This document shows positions 8,281-16,562 of a stretch of 64,000 bases of DNA, in pieces. The stretch is from Actibacterium ureilyticum (GTDB taxonomy: Bacteria; Pseudomonadota; Alphaproteobacteria; Rhodobacterales; Rhodobacteraceae). Each line of letters begins with the position of its first letter. Within the stretch, counting starts at the first letter, position 1. The position numbers and the translations under genes are program-made. Location: assembly GCF_002285435.1 (NCBI RefSeq), contig NZ_NSBT01000011.1:1-64000 (forward strand). The letters are read 5' to 3'. The notes beneath the pieces are model-generated. The model did not search any database. It saw nothing but the letters and a program-made list of their open reading frames with translations, and had not been told where the DNA came from.

Positions 8281-8543
8281 CAGCTCTTTCCCAGAAGGTC
8301 TTTCAGCACCACATTGTCCAGCATGGTATCGGCCAGCAGGCGCTTGAGCTTAGCGTTCTCGCCCTCGAGCGCCTTCAGCCTGGCCGCCTCGGACACTTCC
8401 ATCCCGCCATACTTGGCCTTCAACTTGTAGAAAGTCGCCGTGCTTAGGCCATGCCTGCGGCACACCTCGGCTGTCGGCATGCCGGCCTCTTGCTCTTTGA
8501 TCATCCCGATAATCTGCGCCTCGGTGAAACGGCTCTTTCGCAT
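8280..8543 (-). CDS. IS3-family transposase OrfA
   Basis: An 87-residue protein starting MRKSRFTEAQIIGMIKEQEA, a standard HTH_Tnp_1 OrfA of IS3 elements. It contains a helix-turn-helix (AEVCRRHGLSTATFYKLKAK) and a C-terminal leucine-zipper-like helix (LKALEGENAKLKRLLAD). It is full length, but its partner OrfB downstream is broken, so the element is not autonomous. Confidence 0.88.
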   Translation of the reverse strand: MRKSRFTEAQIIGMIKEQEAGMPTAEVCRRHGLSTATFYKLKAKYGGMEVSEAARLKALEGENAKLKRLLADTMLDNVVLKDLLGKS

Positions 8544-8603
8544 GTGTCTGCTCCTTCAGTGTTGGCGCAGACTCTACATTACGGTGAGGGATTTCGCGGG
8601 GGG

Positions 8604-9302
8604 CAGGTCAAGCTGGCTGACCAGTACGGGCGCTATGGATATCGCATGGTCACCGGGTTGCTGAACAACGCGGGCTGGTGTGTGAACCACAAGCGGGTTG
8701 AGCGTATCTGGCGACGCGAAGGGCTGAAAGTCCCACAGAAACAGAAGAAGAGAGGACGGCTCTGGCTGAACGACGGGTCGTGTGTGCGGCTGCGTCCCGA
8801 GCGCCCCAATCACGTCTGGTCCTATGACTTCGTCCAAGATCGCACGGCTGAAGGCCGCACTTACCGAACGCTCAATATCATCGACGAATAAACCAGGGAG
8901 GCACTCATGATCCGCGCCGACCGCAAGCTCAACTCAACCGATGTGCTGGACGCACTGACTGACCTGTTCATCCTCCGCGGCCCACCGGAATACATAAGGT
9001 CCGACAATGGCCCGGAATTTATCGCGCAGAAGATGCGGGACTGGATTGCCGCCGTCGGCGCTAAGACCGCCTATATCGAACCAGGATCACCTTGGGAGAA
9101 CGGATATTGCGAAAGCTTCAACGCCCGGTTCCGGGATGAGCTGCTCAACGGCGAGCTGTTCCATAGCTTGCGCGAAGCACAAATCCTGATCGAGCAATGG
9201 CGCATCCGCTACAACACGGTCAGGCCACATAGCTCATTGGGATATCGTCCACCCGCGCCCGAAAGCATCGTTCCAATGGACCTGAGACCAACGATGCACT
9301 AA
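8604..9302 (+). pseudogene. IS3-family transposase OrfB, 5'-truncated with in-frame TAA
   Basis: A second, oppositely oriented IS3 OrfB. It begins at LADQYGRYGYRMV, has PNHVWSYDFVQDRT (first catalytic Asp), an in-frame TAA at 8889-8891, then continues in the same frame through IRSDNGPEFIA (second Asp), ENGYCESFNARFRDEL (Glu) and ends RPHSSLGYRPP. The 5' part and OrfA are missing. Sequence just after the stop, CTGGACCACCCGATGGGGGC (9311-9330), looks like the right terminal repeat common to this IS group, so the element's right end is near 9330. Confidence 0.8.
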
Positions 9303-9332
9303 CAATCAAACTGGACCACCCGATGGGGGCAC

Positions 9333-9563
9333 GCCAGGCGCGACGGCCAGGCGGCGGTTCACAGGCTGGACGGGCACAGCGATCCGGAGCTTGACGAGGA
9401 TACCGGGCGCGAAGAGCGCAGGCCGTCCGTGAACGAGCGCCTGAAGGACGTGCTGAACAAGCCGCGCGAGAAGCTGGGGATCGAGGACGAACGAGACCAG
9501 GAGAAGGATCAGGAGGTTGAAAACGAGCGCGAGAATGATCAAGGGCCGACGCATGGCCTATGA
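9333..9563 (+). pseudogene. C-terminal remnant of a mobilisation (relaxase-like) protein
   Basis: From just after the IS3 right end, one frame stays open for 76 codons to TGA at 9561. It encodes a highly charged tail (ERLKDVLNKPREKLGIEDE, then repeated D/E/R/Q) resembling the disordered ends of MobA/MobL or TraA relaxases. No catalytic motif is present and no start is visible, so this would be what was left of a gene interrupted by the IS. The family assignment is weak and rests only on composition and a short motif. Confidence 0.35.
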
Positions 9564-9580
9564 ACCAAGCCACGACAGGT

Positions 9581-10801
9581 TCAAACCGCCGTCACGATCT
9601 TCTCCCGAATACGGATTTCTGAGCTATCTACAATGTTGCGCCCAACATCAGCGGCGAGTTGGCTGTTTTTTGCACCAACGAGAAGGCTCAATATCTCGCC
9701 GCGGAAATCCATAGATGGCGCAACTTGATCTCCCACCTTTTTGCTAACGAAATAGTCGATGACGTAATTGGATCCTTGCATCGCCTGTGGCATTCGCATC
9801 TCGATGATCTCTCCGTCTCTATCGGCGTACTTCCAAGTGTGGAAGTATCCGCTGGAGTAGGTACTTGCCACGCTTTCTGGTGGTGTTTGCGTCCACGCCT
9901 TGGAGCAAATCACAAAAATACTCTCGCCGAGAGAAAGGCTGATCATGCGTGAGAGCATGCCCCCAGCAACCCTAGGATTGATTTCGATAAGCTTTGGCGT
10001 GCCGGTCTCCAAATCGACGACATATTCAACGTGCAGCATCATTGAGCTTTGGATGTCAACGCAAAGCATCCGAACTTGGCGAAGAACATCCTGACTGACA
10101 TCCTCAGGCACCTGCACGGGAAATGCGTAAGACGTTTCAACGAAATAAGGCGGCGGTCCCAAGGTGCGGTTCGTGTGGCCCAATAGCACGAGGTCACCCT
10201 GACCTCGATGGATCAGTTCCATCGAATAAAGTGGGCCAGGGATGAAGCCCTCCAGCAGGAAGCCTGCATTACGATCGTTAACCGACGCCGCTTCCGCACT
10301 CCATTCAGAAAGTTCTTTTTCGTCTCGACACAGCCTCACTCCAATGCTCCCTGTACCCTTCGCCGGTTTGGCAACGACCGGGAAGGTGCCCTTGTAACTA
10401 CGCGCATCACACGCGCTGGCTACGGCGTGGATCTTTGGAGTGGGCAAACCCGCATCTATCATAGCGCGCCGCATATCGCCTTTGTTCATAAAGAAATCGA
10501 GATCTTCCGGAGCAGGGCTAGGTAGACTTAGGCGGCGAGATGCCTCGGCTGCGAGTATAAGATAAGCGTCGGAATTCGACATTATACATTGGGGCGCGTT
10601 GTACCGCCAGTTTCCGGTCTCAAGTGAGGCATTGAATTCACGATGTGAGATCACACGAATCTCGCTTAGCCGCTCTCTGTTTATGTCTTTGGCGTACTTC
10701 TCAATAGAGTCGGTTACCAGTACCGTCTCGCCTTTGACTGCCAAGTCGAAATAGCAGTCGAGACCGGAACCGGTTGACGTCGTCTCAAGGATATAAAGCA
10801 T
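9581..10801 (-). CDS. ATP-grasp carboxylate-amine ligase (distal gene of cluster)
   Basis: A 406-residue ATP-grasp enzyme of the carbamoyl-phosphate-synthetase-like type found among L-amino acid ligases. The ATP-binding segment is VVAKPAKGTGSIGV (142-155) and the metal/ATP site is LIEINPRVAGG (271-281) with E273, N275 and R277. Such enzymes activate a carboxylate as acyl phosphate and couple it to an amine. It is the last gene of a five-gene operon; its start is 8 bases after the MFS exporter stop. With a second ATP-grasp in the same operon, two successive ligations are possible. The substrate cannot be told from sequence. Confidence 0.82.
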   Translation of the reverse strand: MLYILETTSTGSGLDCYFDLAVKGETVLVTDSIEKYAKDINRERLSEIRVISHREFNASLETGNWRYNAPQCIMSNSDAYLILAAEASRRLSLPSPAPEDLDFFMNKGDMRRAMIDAGLPTPKIHAVASACDARSYKGTFPVVAKPAKGTGSIGVRLCRDEKELSEWSAEAASVNDRNAGFLLEGFIPGPLYSMELIHRGQGDLVLLGHTNRTLGPPPYFVETSYAFPVQVPEDVSQDVLRQVRMLCVDIQSSMMLHVEYVVDLETGTPKLIEINPRVAGGMLSRMISLSLGESIFVICSKAWTQTPPESVASTYSSGYFHTWKYADRDGEIIEMRMPQAMQGSNYVIDYFVSKKVGDQVAPSMDFRGEILSLLVGAKNSQLAADVGRNIVDSSEIRIREKIVTAV

Positions 10802-10809
10802 CAGGTTTC

Positions 10810-12012
10810 CTACTTGATTTTGAGGCTTATGGCGGGAGTCACGACGAGTAGAAAAATAATACTAACAGTGTAGGCCAACTCGTCCGACCCCCAGGTTGCG
10901 ACTGAGGATAGGGTCATGCTGCCAATGGCAAGAAAGCCGTTTGTCAGCATGATCGACAGCGCTAGTAGCCGTCCGTGGTTAGTCGGATTCGGCGACATCA
11001 AGACATGAGTGTTGATTGAAGAGTAGAAGATGCCCATACCCGCTCCGGCTGCGGCAATAGAACAGAACACCGGCCAACCATCCATTGCCAGTGCCGCGAC
11101 GAAATAAATGCCATAGAGCAGTGCTCCACCAGAAAAACACCACCGCACACCGTACCGTCTGTAGACAATCGGTTGAGCGACAGAGCCAAGAATTGCTCCG
11201 ACCCCAAAAACAGCATAAGCGTAGGAAACAAGTTCCTGCGATTTCCCAAATGATGCTTCAATTTCGAAAGGAAGCGTTGTCCACAAAAGATTGGATGACA
11301 GAAAGAAAACCACGATAGCGCCGAGAAAAAATCTATACGCTCGCGCCAAGCTTAAGGCGCTGACGGGCGCCGCGCTTGGATTGGCATCCGCAGTGTTCGC
11401 TTTGTCGATTACGGAACTCACTCGCCTTTGAATGAGAATGAAAAATAGAACGAGTGGTATGCAGATTATCGGTATGACGATGAAGATATTTTCTGTCGTC
11501 AAAGAAACCGCTAGCACACCAACCGCGAGCGGCCCGGTGATGCGCGCCACGTTGAAACCGGCAGAGAGGAGAGCGTTCATCTGCGCAATCGCCGGTTTTG
11601 GAGAGATCATGCGCACAAAGATTGCCGCCGGTGGGTTCCTGAGAGAGCCGATAACTCCAAGTGCAACCGTCGCAGCGAGCAGACCCAAAAACGGAAACGC
11701 GCTGATATAGGTCATAACTGCGACACCTGCGAGTAGCGCCAGATTTAGCGTGGCAAATAGGATAAGCCATCTTAGCAATGCCTTTGATCGGTCTGCGATT
11801 ATACCACCGATATACGTAATGAACATCGACGGAAGGAAATACGCTGTTTCAAAAAGTGAAATTTCGAATTGGCTGCCGCCGTTGTCGTAGACATAAAAAT
11901 TGATATTCGCTCGGTACATCCAGAATGAGAGAAGCGTCAGTGTTGATAAGGCGATGTATGCCCAGCCGATCGGTTCAATGCCTGTCCGGGGGGCGACATT
12001 GGTGGCCATCAT
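10810..12012 (-). CDS. MFS transporter, probable product exporter
   Basis: A 400-residue membrane protein with about twelve hydrophobic segments, beginning IGWAYIALSTLTLLSFWM after a short cytoplasmic tail, and a loop 2-3 motif resembling MFS motif A (GGIIADRSKALLRW). It is closest in look to drug and siderophore exporters of the EntS/macrolide type. The start at 12012 overlaps the stop of the preceding ATP-grasp gene as ATGA, so it is translationally coupled. Position inside a biosynthetic operon suggests export of the product and self-protection. Confidence 0.82.
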   Translation of the reverse strand: MMATNVAPRTGIEPIGWAYIALSTLTLLSFWMYRANINFYVYDNGGSQFEISLFETAYFLPSMFITYIGGIIADRSKALLRWLILFATLNLALLAGVAVMTYISAFPFLGLLAATVALGVIGSLRNPPAAIFVRMISPKPAIAQMNALLSAGFNVARITGPLAVGVLAVSLTTENIFIVIPIICIPLVLFFILIQRRVSSVIDKANTADANPSAAPVSALSLARAYRFFLGAIVVFFLSSNLLWTTLPFEIEASFGKSQELVSYAYAVFGVGAILGSVAQPIVYRRYGVRWCFSGGALLYGIYFVAALAMDGWPVFCSIAAAGAGMGIFYSSINTHVLMSPNPTNHGRLLALSIMLTNGFLAIGSMTLSSVATWGSDELAYTVSIIFLLVVTPAISLKIK

Positions 12013-12974
12013 GCGTGAAGGCTTTCGACAATGGCGTCCCAAGCAACGCCATGAAGGTCCTCGCCGAATTCTCTTTTTATCGTGTGAAGCCCGCCTGGAT
12101 CGACCAAATTGAACTCTAGGACTTTGCCGTCGCGCACGTCCAAACCACAGAAGTTGACTCCGATGTCGCTTAGTTTCTGGGCAATCTTCCCGAACCGATG
12201 CGTATCACTTTCAGAGAAATCGACACGTCTGAATCCACCGCCTTGCGCGAAGTTTGCACGATGGTCGTTATCCGGCGCGGTTTTGCCGTAGCCACCTATA
12301 AACTTCCCACCAGCCAGGATCACTCGCGCCTCGCTGCCCGGAAGAAATTTTTGGGACACGGCGTAGGTTCGGTTCAGTCCAGTAATTGCGTCTGCATGGA
12401 TATGAGAACCGGAGGAACCGCCACACATCGTCTGAAGAATAACACCGAAATTATCACCCGATGGGTCAACCAGAAACACTCGGCTCCCGCAACCGTCCGA
12501 GGGTGGTTTGATGATGCTACCGCTGTATTTCTCAGAAAATTGCCGGTGATCGTCCGCGTCATAGGATACCACTGTGTCAACCAGGCTATCCTCGTCCAGT
12601 ATCCCGGCCAGAAACCCTTTATTGTTAGTGAGGTATGTATTTGCCACAGCATTCACAAAGGGCACTCTCTGGTTCAGTGCCCAAAGAAGCGACCAGGCAT
12701 CAACCCCGAAACAAGGGGCAGGTTGGTTCAACAGCCAGATCACGTCCTGCTCTTCAAGGTACACATTTATGTCCGATGGGATGCCGTCAGCGAGGTTCAG
12801 CTCATGACGCACCTCGTTGCCGCGAGCAATGAACTCTCCTGCCTTGTAGCACAGAGTATTAACATCGCAGATCGTAACCGTGCAGCCGATGTCCCGGAGA
12901 TAGTTGGTAAAGCCCACCTTGTTTTCGTCGAGGTTGTTAAGGTTGTTCGAAAAAAACGTAATTTTCTCATGCAT
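12009..12974 (-). CDS. GshB-like ATP-grasp ligase
   Basis: A 321-residue protein with the glutathione-synthetase-type ATP-grasp layout: a substrate-like N-terminal domain, SIIKPPSDGCGSRVF (153-167) in the ATP loop, QKFLPGSEARVILAGG (208-223), and NFCGLDVRDGKVLEFNLVDP (274-293), which matches the GshB pattern of GLDV followed by an E-x-N metal site. It should join an acyl phosphate to an amine, making a peptide-like bond. The start at 12974 overlaps the PLP-enzyme gene by 8 bases; the longer open frame upstream lies wholly inside that gene. The true amine and acid substrates are unknown. Confidence 0.8.
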   Translation of the reverse strand: MHEKITFFSNNLNNLDENKVGFTNYLRDIGCTVTICDVNTLCYKAGEFIARGNEVRHELNLADGIPSDINVYLEEQDVIWLLNQPAPCFGVDAWSLLWALNQRVPFVNAVANTYLTNNKGFLAGILDEDSLVDTVVSYDADDHRQFSEKYSGSIIKPPSDGCGSRVFLVDPSGDNFGVILQTMCGGSSGSHIHADAITGLNRTYAVSQKFLPGSEARVILAGGKFIGGYGKTAPDNDHRANFAQGGGFRRVDFSESDTHRFGKIAQKLSDIGVNFCGLDVRDGKVLEFNLVDPGGLHTIKREFGEDLHGVAWDAIVESLHA

Positions 12975-13965
12975 GGGTTTTCTCCCGCAATTTCCTGTAT
13001 GACCAGTGAGCAGACCCGTCAGGAAATCCCGTGATTTCATCCGGTGCAGATTGTTCCGATACCAGCGCTTCGTCGCAATCCATCAAGTCGTCCGTATAGC
13101 GATACCCGTTGTCTGGGAAAATGGATAGGATGCGCGCCTTCGGGTTCCTGCGACGGACCGCCTTATGGGTCAAATAAACCCCTCCAGAGGTCAGCCCGCA
13201 GAAATACCCAAGTTCTCGGTAAAGCCTCAGCGCGCCTGTGACAGCACAGTCATAGGTGACCCAGTGTGCCTCTGCGAATATTGACGGGCAGAAGATCTTT
13301 GGTGTCACCGAATTACCTAATCCGCGCAGTACTCTCTTGCCGTCCTGATCCCCGAACAAAACCGATCTGGGAGTGTCTACGCCCATCAAGGCGAGGTCTG
13401 GATTGGCGAGGGAGAACTGGGTGTAGAGCCCTCTTGAGGAGCCACCCGATCCGACTGAGGCAATCAGAACGTCGGGGACGAACCCTGTCTCTGTGAGGTA
13501 GTGGTCGGCACAAGCCAGATACGCTTTGACATTGTCGGGATTATCGTACTGCTCTGGGATGAAGTGCTTCTGATAGGTCTGTTTCAAGTCCTGAACCATC
13601 GCTAGCCGGGCCTTCTGGAAGTTACCCGATGCATCTGGCACCCGGACGATGTGTACCGTCGCGCCGAGCGCCCGGGCCTTAGTCGCAGCGACGCCTTCTA
13701 TCGCCGGGTCCGATACCAGATGCAGCTCCAACCCATAGCGACAACAAACTTCTGCAAGCCCCACGCCGAACGATCCCGACGTCGTTTCAATCACGACGGT
13801 GTCGCTGTCGATATGACCTTCCGAAATTGCCTTTTCGATGATGTAGGTCGCTGGGATACACTTCATCACATCGAAGCGCATCCATCCATCGAGCCCATCG
13901 GAGTCGCAATGGAGGTTTGATTTAATAATCTGATCAAACACGCCCTTCGAACGCAAAAGCGTCAT
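12967..13965 (-). CDS. Cysteine-synthase-like PLP enzyme
   Basis: A 332-residue fold-type II PLP enzyme. Lys35 in FDVMKCIPA occupies the place of the Schiff-base lysine of cysteine synthases; TTSGSFGVGLA (61-71) matches the substrate loop normally TSGN, here with serine in place of asparagine; the phosphate-binding turn is GSGGSS, and GLTSGG is near the C-terminus. Family members replace the beta-substituent of O-acetyl- or O-phospho-serine/threonine. Directly following a GHMP kinase, with which it overlaps by 32 bases, it may use an O-phosphorylated amino acid to make a beta-substituted one. GGAGG sits 7 bases before the start. Confidence 0.82.
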   Translation of the reverse strand: MTLLRSKGVFDQIIKSNLHCDSDGLDGWMRFDVMKCIPATYIIEKAISEGHIDSDTVVIETTSGSFGVGLAEVCCRYGLELHLVSDPAIEGVAATKARALGATVHIVRVPDASGNFQKARLAMVQDLKQTYQKHFIPEQYDNPDNVKAYLACADHYLTETGFVPDVLIASVGSGGSSRGLYTQFSLANPDLALMGVDTPRSVLFGDQDGKRVLRGLGNSVTPKIFCPSIFAEAHWVTYDCAVTGALRLYRELGYFCGLTSGGVYLTHKAVRRRNPKARILSIFPDNGYRYTDDLMDCDEALVSEQSAPDEITGFPDGSAHWSYRKLREKTHA

Positions 13966-14782
13966 AACCACCCTCCTTGAGCTTCGGGAGAGCCTTGTCT
14001 CGTTTTTCCGGATCATCGAACATCAGCGAGATTGCGGGCCCTGAATGGCTGATCGCGTACCCAAAAGCACCCAGCTTGAACTGCATCTCGAAGATTTCCT
14101 TGAAATCCTTCAGATGGACGAAATCGGCATTCATCTCGGCGGAAATCGCGCAGGCCCGCGCGACGGAGCGAGCGCAACCAGAGGCAAGCCCGTAGCTCAG
14201 TAGCGCCTTGCTGACATTGTAGGCTTTCACGTGATCTTCAGAGTAGTTCCGGATCGCAAGCGCCTCTGTTTCGATCTGATCGACTTCTTTGGAGAACGTT
14301 CCAATGAAACTGATATTGGTGTTGACTGTCTTGATCCGCGCCAACACGGACTTCTTCTGCTGCGCGAAGATTGCAGGGAAATCGAGATGCAGTGGGTCGC
14401 TCGCCACCTCACCACCGGTGCATGTGGCGAAGAGCTGATCTATAGAGGCGAACTTTCTGTAAACCTTCTCGAAGAGAAGCCCCGCGCAAAAAAGATCACT
14501 GGTCGATGAACCAAGGCCTTTCCCGATTGGGATATTACTCTTTTTGGAGATGCGATAGGTGAGCGGCAGATCAAACTGTTCGTGCAGGTTTTCCCACAGT
14601 CGCCGCGTGCGAGGTCCGATCGAGTGATACCTTGAACCCGTCAGACTCATCACTGTCGACAGCGCCCGGCACGGCAAGGTGACGAGGCTGTACTCCCAGC
14701 CGCCATCCAGCTGATACGGTCCCTGAATGAGTTCACCGAAATGCGACGTTACTCTTGCACTCGTCCTTGGCGTGCTTCTCAT
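13934..14782 (-). CDS. GHMP-family kinase, PduX/threonine-kinase-like
   Basis: A 282-residue GHMP small-molecule kinase. The N-terminal SHFGELIQG (13-21) resembles the start of PduX-type L-threonine kinases, and PIGKGLGSSTSD (85-96) is the ATP-binding GHMP motif. A glycine-rich segment near the end (GAFGYAISHSGPAISLMF) fits the third motif. It would phosphorylate a hydroxyl, perhaps of threonine, serine or a derivative. It is the first gene of the operon, divergent from luxR across a 212-bp region; GGAGTG precedes the start. Overlap with the PLP enzyme gene strongly suggests that its product feeds that enzyme. Confidence 0.8.
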   Translation of the reverse strand: MRSTPRTSARVTSHFGELIQGPYQLDGGWEYSLVTLPCRALSTVMSLTGSRYHSIGPRTRRLWENLHEQFDLPLTYRISKKSNIPIGKGLGSSTSDLFCAGLLFEKVYRKFASIDQLFATCTGGEVASDPLHLDFPAIFAQQKKSVLARIKTVNTNISFIGTFSKEVDQIETEALAIRNYSEDHVKAYNVSKALLSYGLASGCARSVARACAISAEMNADFVHLKDFKEIFEMQFKLGAFGYAISHSGPAISLMFDDPEKRDKALPKLKEGGYDAFAFEGRV

Positions 14783-14853
14783 TGCTGCACTCCTTCCTCA
14801 GTTTGACCGTGCCCTTGCTGAGAAGAGTTGCTGCCGTTCTTGTTTTCTTCATC

Positions 14854-14869
14854 ACCCCCGTTTTGGGGT
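14854..14869. promoter_or_regulatory. Inverted repeat between the operon and luxR, possible LuxR box
   Basis: ACCCC (14854-14858), six-base centre CGTTTT, GGGGT (14865-14869). It lies in the divergent region between the GHMP kinase and luxR, where a LuxR-type activator would bind. It does not match the classical 20-bp lux box, so this is only a candidate. Confidence 0.3.
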
Positions 14870-14994
14870 ATTTACCGCAAAGGTTGCAGTGGCGACTTCT
14901 CGCCATCCCCGTGATAAGTTGTTGTCTGGAAAGACCTCTGGCCTACTGTACGACTATCTAGCCTTTACGCGTAGGCGATTCGTTCGGAGGATTC

Positions 14995-15768
14995 ATGAGC
15001 ACCGAAGCTTCTGAAAACCACCACCTGATTTCGAATCTTTTCCAGGAAAAGGTTATAGTCGATCACAACGCCGACATTATTGCGGAACTTTGTGACATAG
15101 GGCGCGATTATGGCATAGAGCATTTCACCTATTTTCGCGCCGACCGGACAGATAGTGGCGAAGTGGAAACTGTCATCAAGACCAGCTATCCCGCCTCATG
15201 GTTCGAAAGGTATAATGAGCGAGACTATCACCGCATCGATCCAGTCGTGCAGAACGGCTTGAGGAATTTCCTTCCCGTCGATTGGTCAACCATCGACAAG
15301 AAGGAAAAACGCATCCAAGACTTTTTCGGCGAGGCGTCTGAACATGGGATCAGGGATAACGGGATTACAATTCCCATTCGAGATGAAAGAAACATCACAG
15401 CACTCTTTTCGATCAATATGGAGGCGCGGGAAAAAAGCTGGCATCTGTTCAAGAAAGAGTTCCTGTCTGAAATCATCTATCTGGCTTTTCTGTCTCACCA
15501 GCAGGTCAGGAGGGGGCAAGCCAGCGATTGCGCCGTCTCGCCGCTAAAGCTGTCTAATCGCGAAACGGAAGTACTTCAGTGGGCAGCCGCAGGCAAAACT
15601 GCTTGGGAAACTGCGCGAATTCTTCAGCTTTCGCAGGACACTGTGGCCTTCTATCTGAAGAACGCCATTGCCAAGCTGGGCGTTGCCAACAAGACACAGG
15701 CCGTTGCGATTGCCTTGGCGCATGGTGCAATTGTGGCTGGCATCAATACCCCAATTATTGGTCGTTAA
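14995..15768 (+). CDS. LuxR-family autoinducer-binding regulator (pair 1)
   Basis: A 257-residue regulator with an N-terminal autoinducer-binding domain, recognisable by WFERYNERDYHRIDPVVQ (the W, Y and D positions that contact acyl-homoserine lactone), and a C-terminal LuxR helix-turn-helix (LSNRETEVLQWAAAGKTAWE onward, about 182-247). It is followed 60 bases later by the matching luxI. A GGAGG box precedes the ATG. It probably controls luxI and the divergent biosynthetic operon; direction of control is inference. Confidence 0.88.
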   Translation: MSTEASENHHLISNLFQEKVIVDHNADIIAELCDIGRDYGIEHFTYFRADRTDSGEVETVIKTSYPASWFERYNERDYHRIDPVVQNGLRNFLPVDWSTIDKKEKRIQDFFGEASEHGIRDNGITIPIRDERNITALFSINMEAREKSWHLFKKEFLSEIIYLAFLSHQQVRRGQASDCAVSPLKLSNRETEVLQWAAAGKTAWETARILQLSQDTVAFYLKNAIAKLGVANKTQAVAIALAHGAIVAGINTPIIGR

Positions 15769-15828
15769 CGGACTCGTCGCCTTCGCCTAAGTCTGTCTCA
15801 TCAGTGTTAGTTGGCGAAGAGAAGAACC

Positions 15829-16431
15829 ATGATCCATCAAATTTCGTTTCGCAACCGAGGCGGTAATGAGAGCCTTATCCATCAGATGCACCAGCTGAGA
15901 GCGCGTCAATTTTCGGAACGACGTGGATGGCGGGTCGACGTGCGCGACGGTTATGAAATCGACCGCTTTGATGATATAGACCCACTCTATATCGTTGTCT
16001 CAGACGGAGAAGGTCAGCTCCTCGCATCTCTTCGCCTATTGCCAACCACTGGGCCTCATATGTTGAGCGATGTTTTTCCTGAAGTGATGGGCAAGAACGC
16101 AGTCATACGCCATCCACTTATCTGGGAAAGCTCACGGTTTTGCGTCGATACCCGAGCGTGTCGTAAATTCGGTGAAGACATGATCAATACCGCAACACGG
16201 GAACTGTTGCGTGGTTTATTCGAGACCGCAGAACACGCCGGAATGGAAAACATCGTTTCGGTATACGATCTTTACGTCGAACGTATCCTGAAGCGCTCCG
16301 GTTGTATTTTTGATCGCATCGGTGAGGTCGTGAGATATGACGACTTAAGGACAACGGCAGGTATCTTTGAAGTATCGCAGCGAGTCATCCGAAATTTTGC
16401 GGATCGAACATCCCTAGCGACGGCAATCTAA
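15829..16431 (+). CDS. LuxI-type N-acyl-homoserine lactone synthase (pair 1)
   Basis: A 200-residue LuxI enzyme. The conserved residues are all visible: the arginine and phenylalanine of RARQF, the tryptophan of RRGWRVD, the acidic pair of EIDRFDD, the arginine of SLRLLPT, and E and R in WESSRF. It makes an acyl-homoserine lactone from S-adenosylmethionine and an acyl carrier. ATG at 15829 is preferred over a TTG six codons earlier because AGAGAAG lies just upstream. It is the last gene before the island boundary; the acyl chain length cannot be predicted. Confidence 0.88.
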   Translation: MIHQISFRNRGGNESLIHQMHQLRARQFSERRGWRVDVRDGYEIDRFDDIDPLYIVVSDGEGQLLASLRLLPTTGPHMLSDVFPEVMGKNAVIRHPLIWESSRFCVDTRACRKFGEDMINTATRELLRGLFETAEHAGMENIVSVYDLYVERILKRSGCIFDRIGEVVRYDDLRTTAGIFEVSQRVIRNFADRTSLATAI

Positions 16432-16503
16432 GCGCCATCGTTCACTAAAGTGAGACGCAATAGTAATATTCGAACAACAAGCAGCTAGAGCATCTGACTG
16501 TCG

Positions 16504-16521
16504 CAAAAACGGTCGTTTTTG
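16504..16521 (+). terminator. Hairpin CAAAAACG/CGTTTTTG after luxI
   Basis: CAAAAACG and CGTTTTTG form a short stem whose right arm supplies the T-run, 73 bases after the luxI stop. It may terminate luxRI transcription. Confidence 0.35.
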
Positions 16522-16562
16522 GCCGAGCGTCCCGCCCCACCCACGATCAATCGCTTAGCGAT

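Noticed and set aside
12198-13034. 278-codon plus-strand frame
   Set aside because: Antisense to the GshB-like ATP-grasp gene, which has clear motifs and coupled start.
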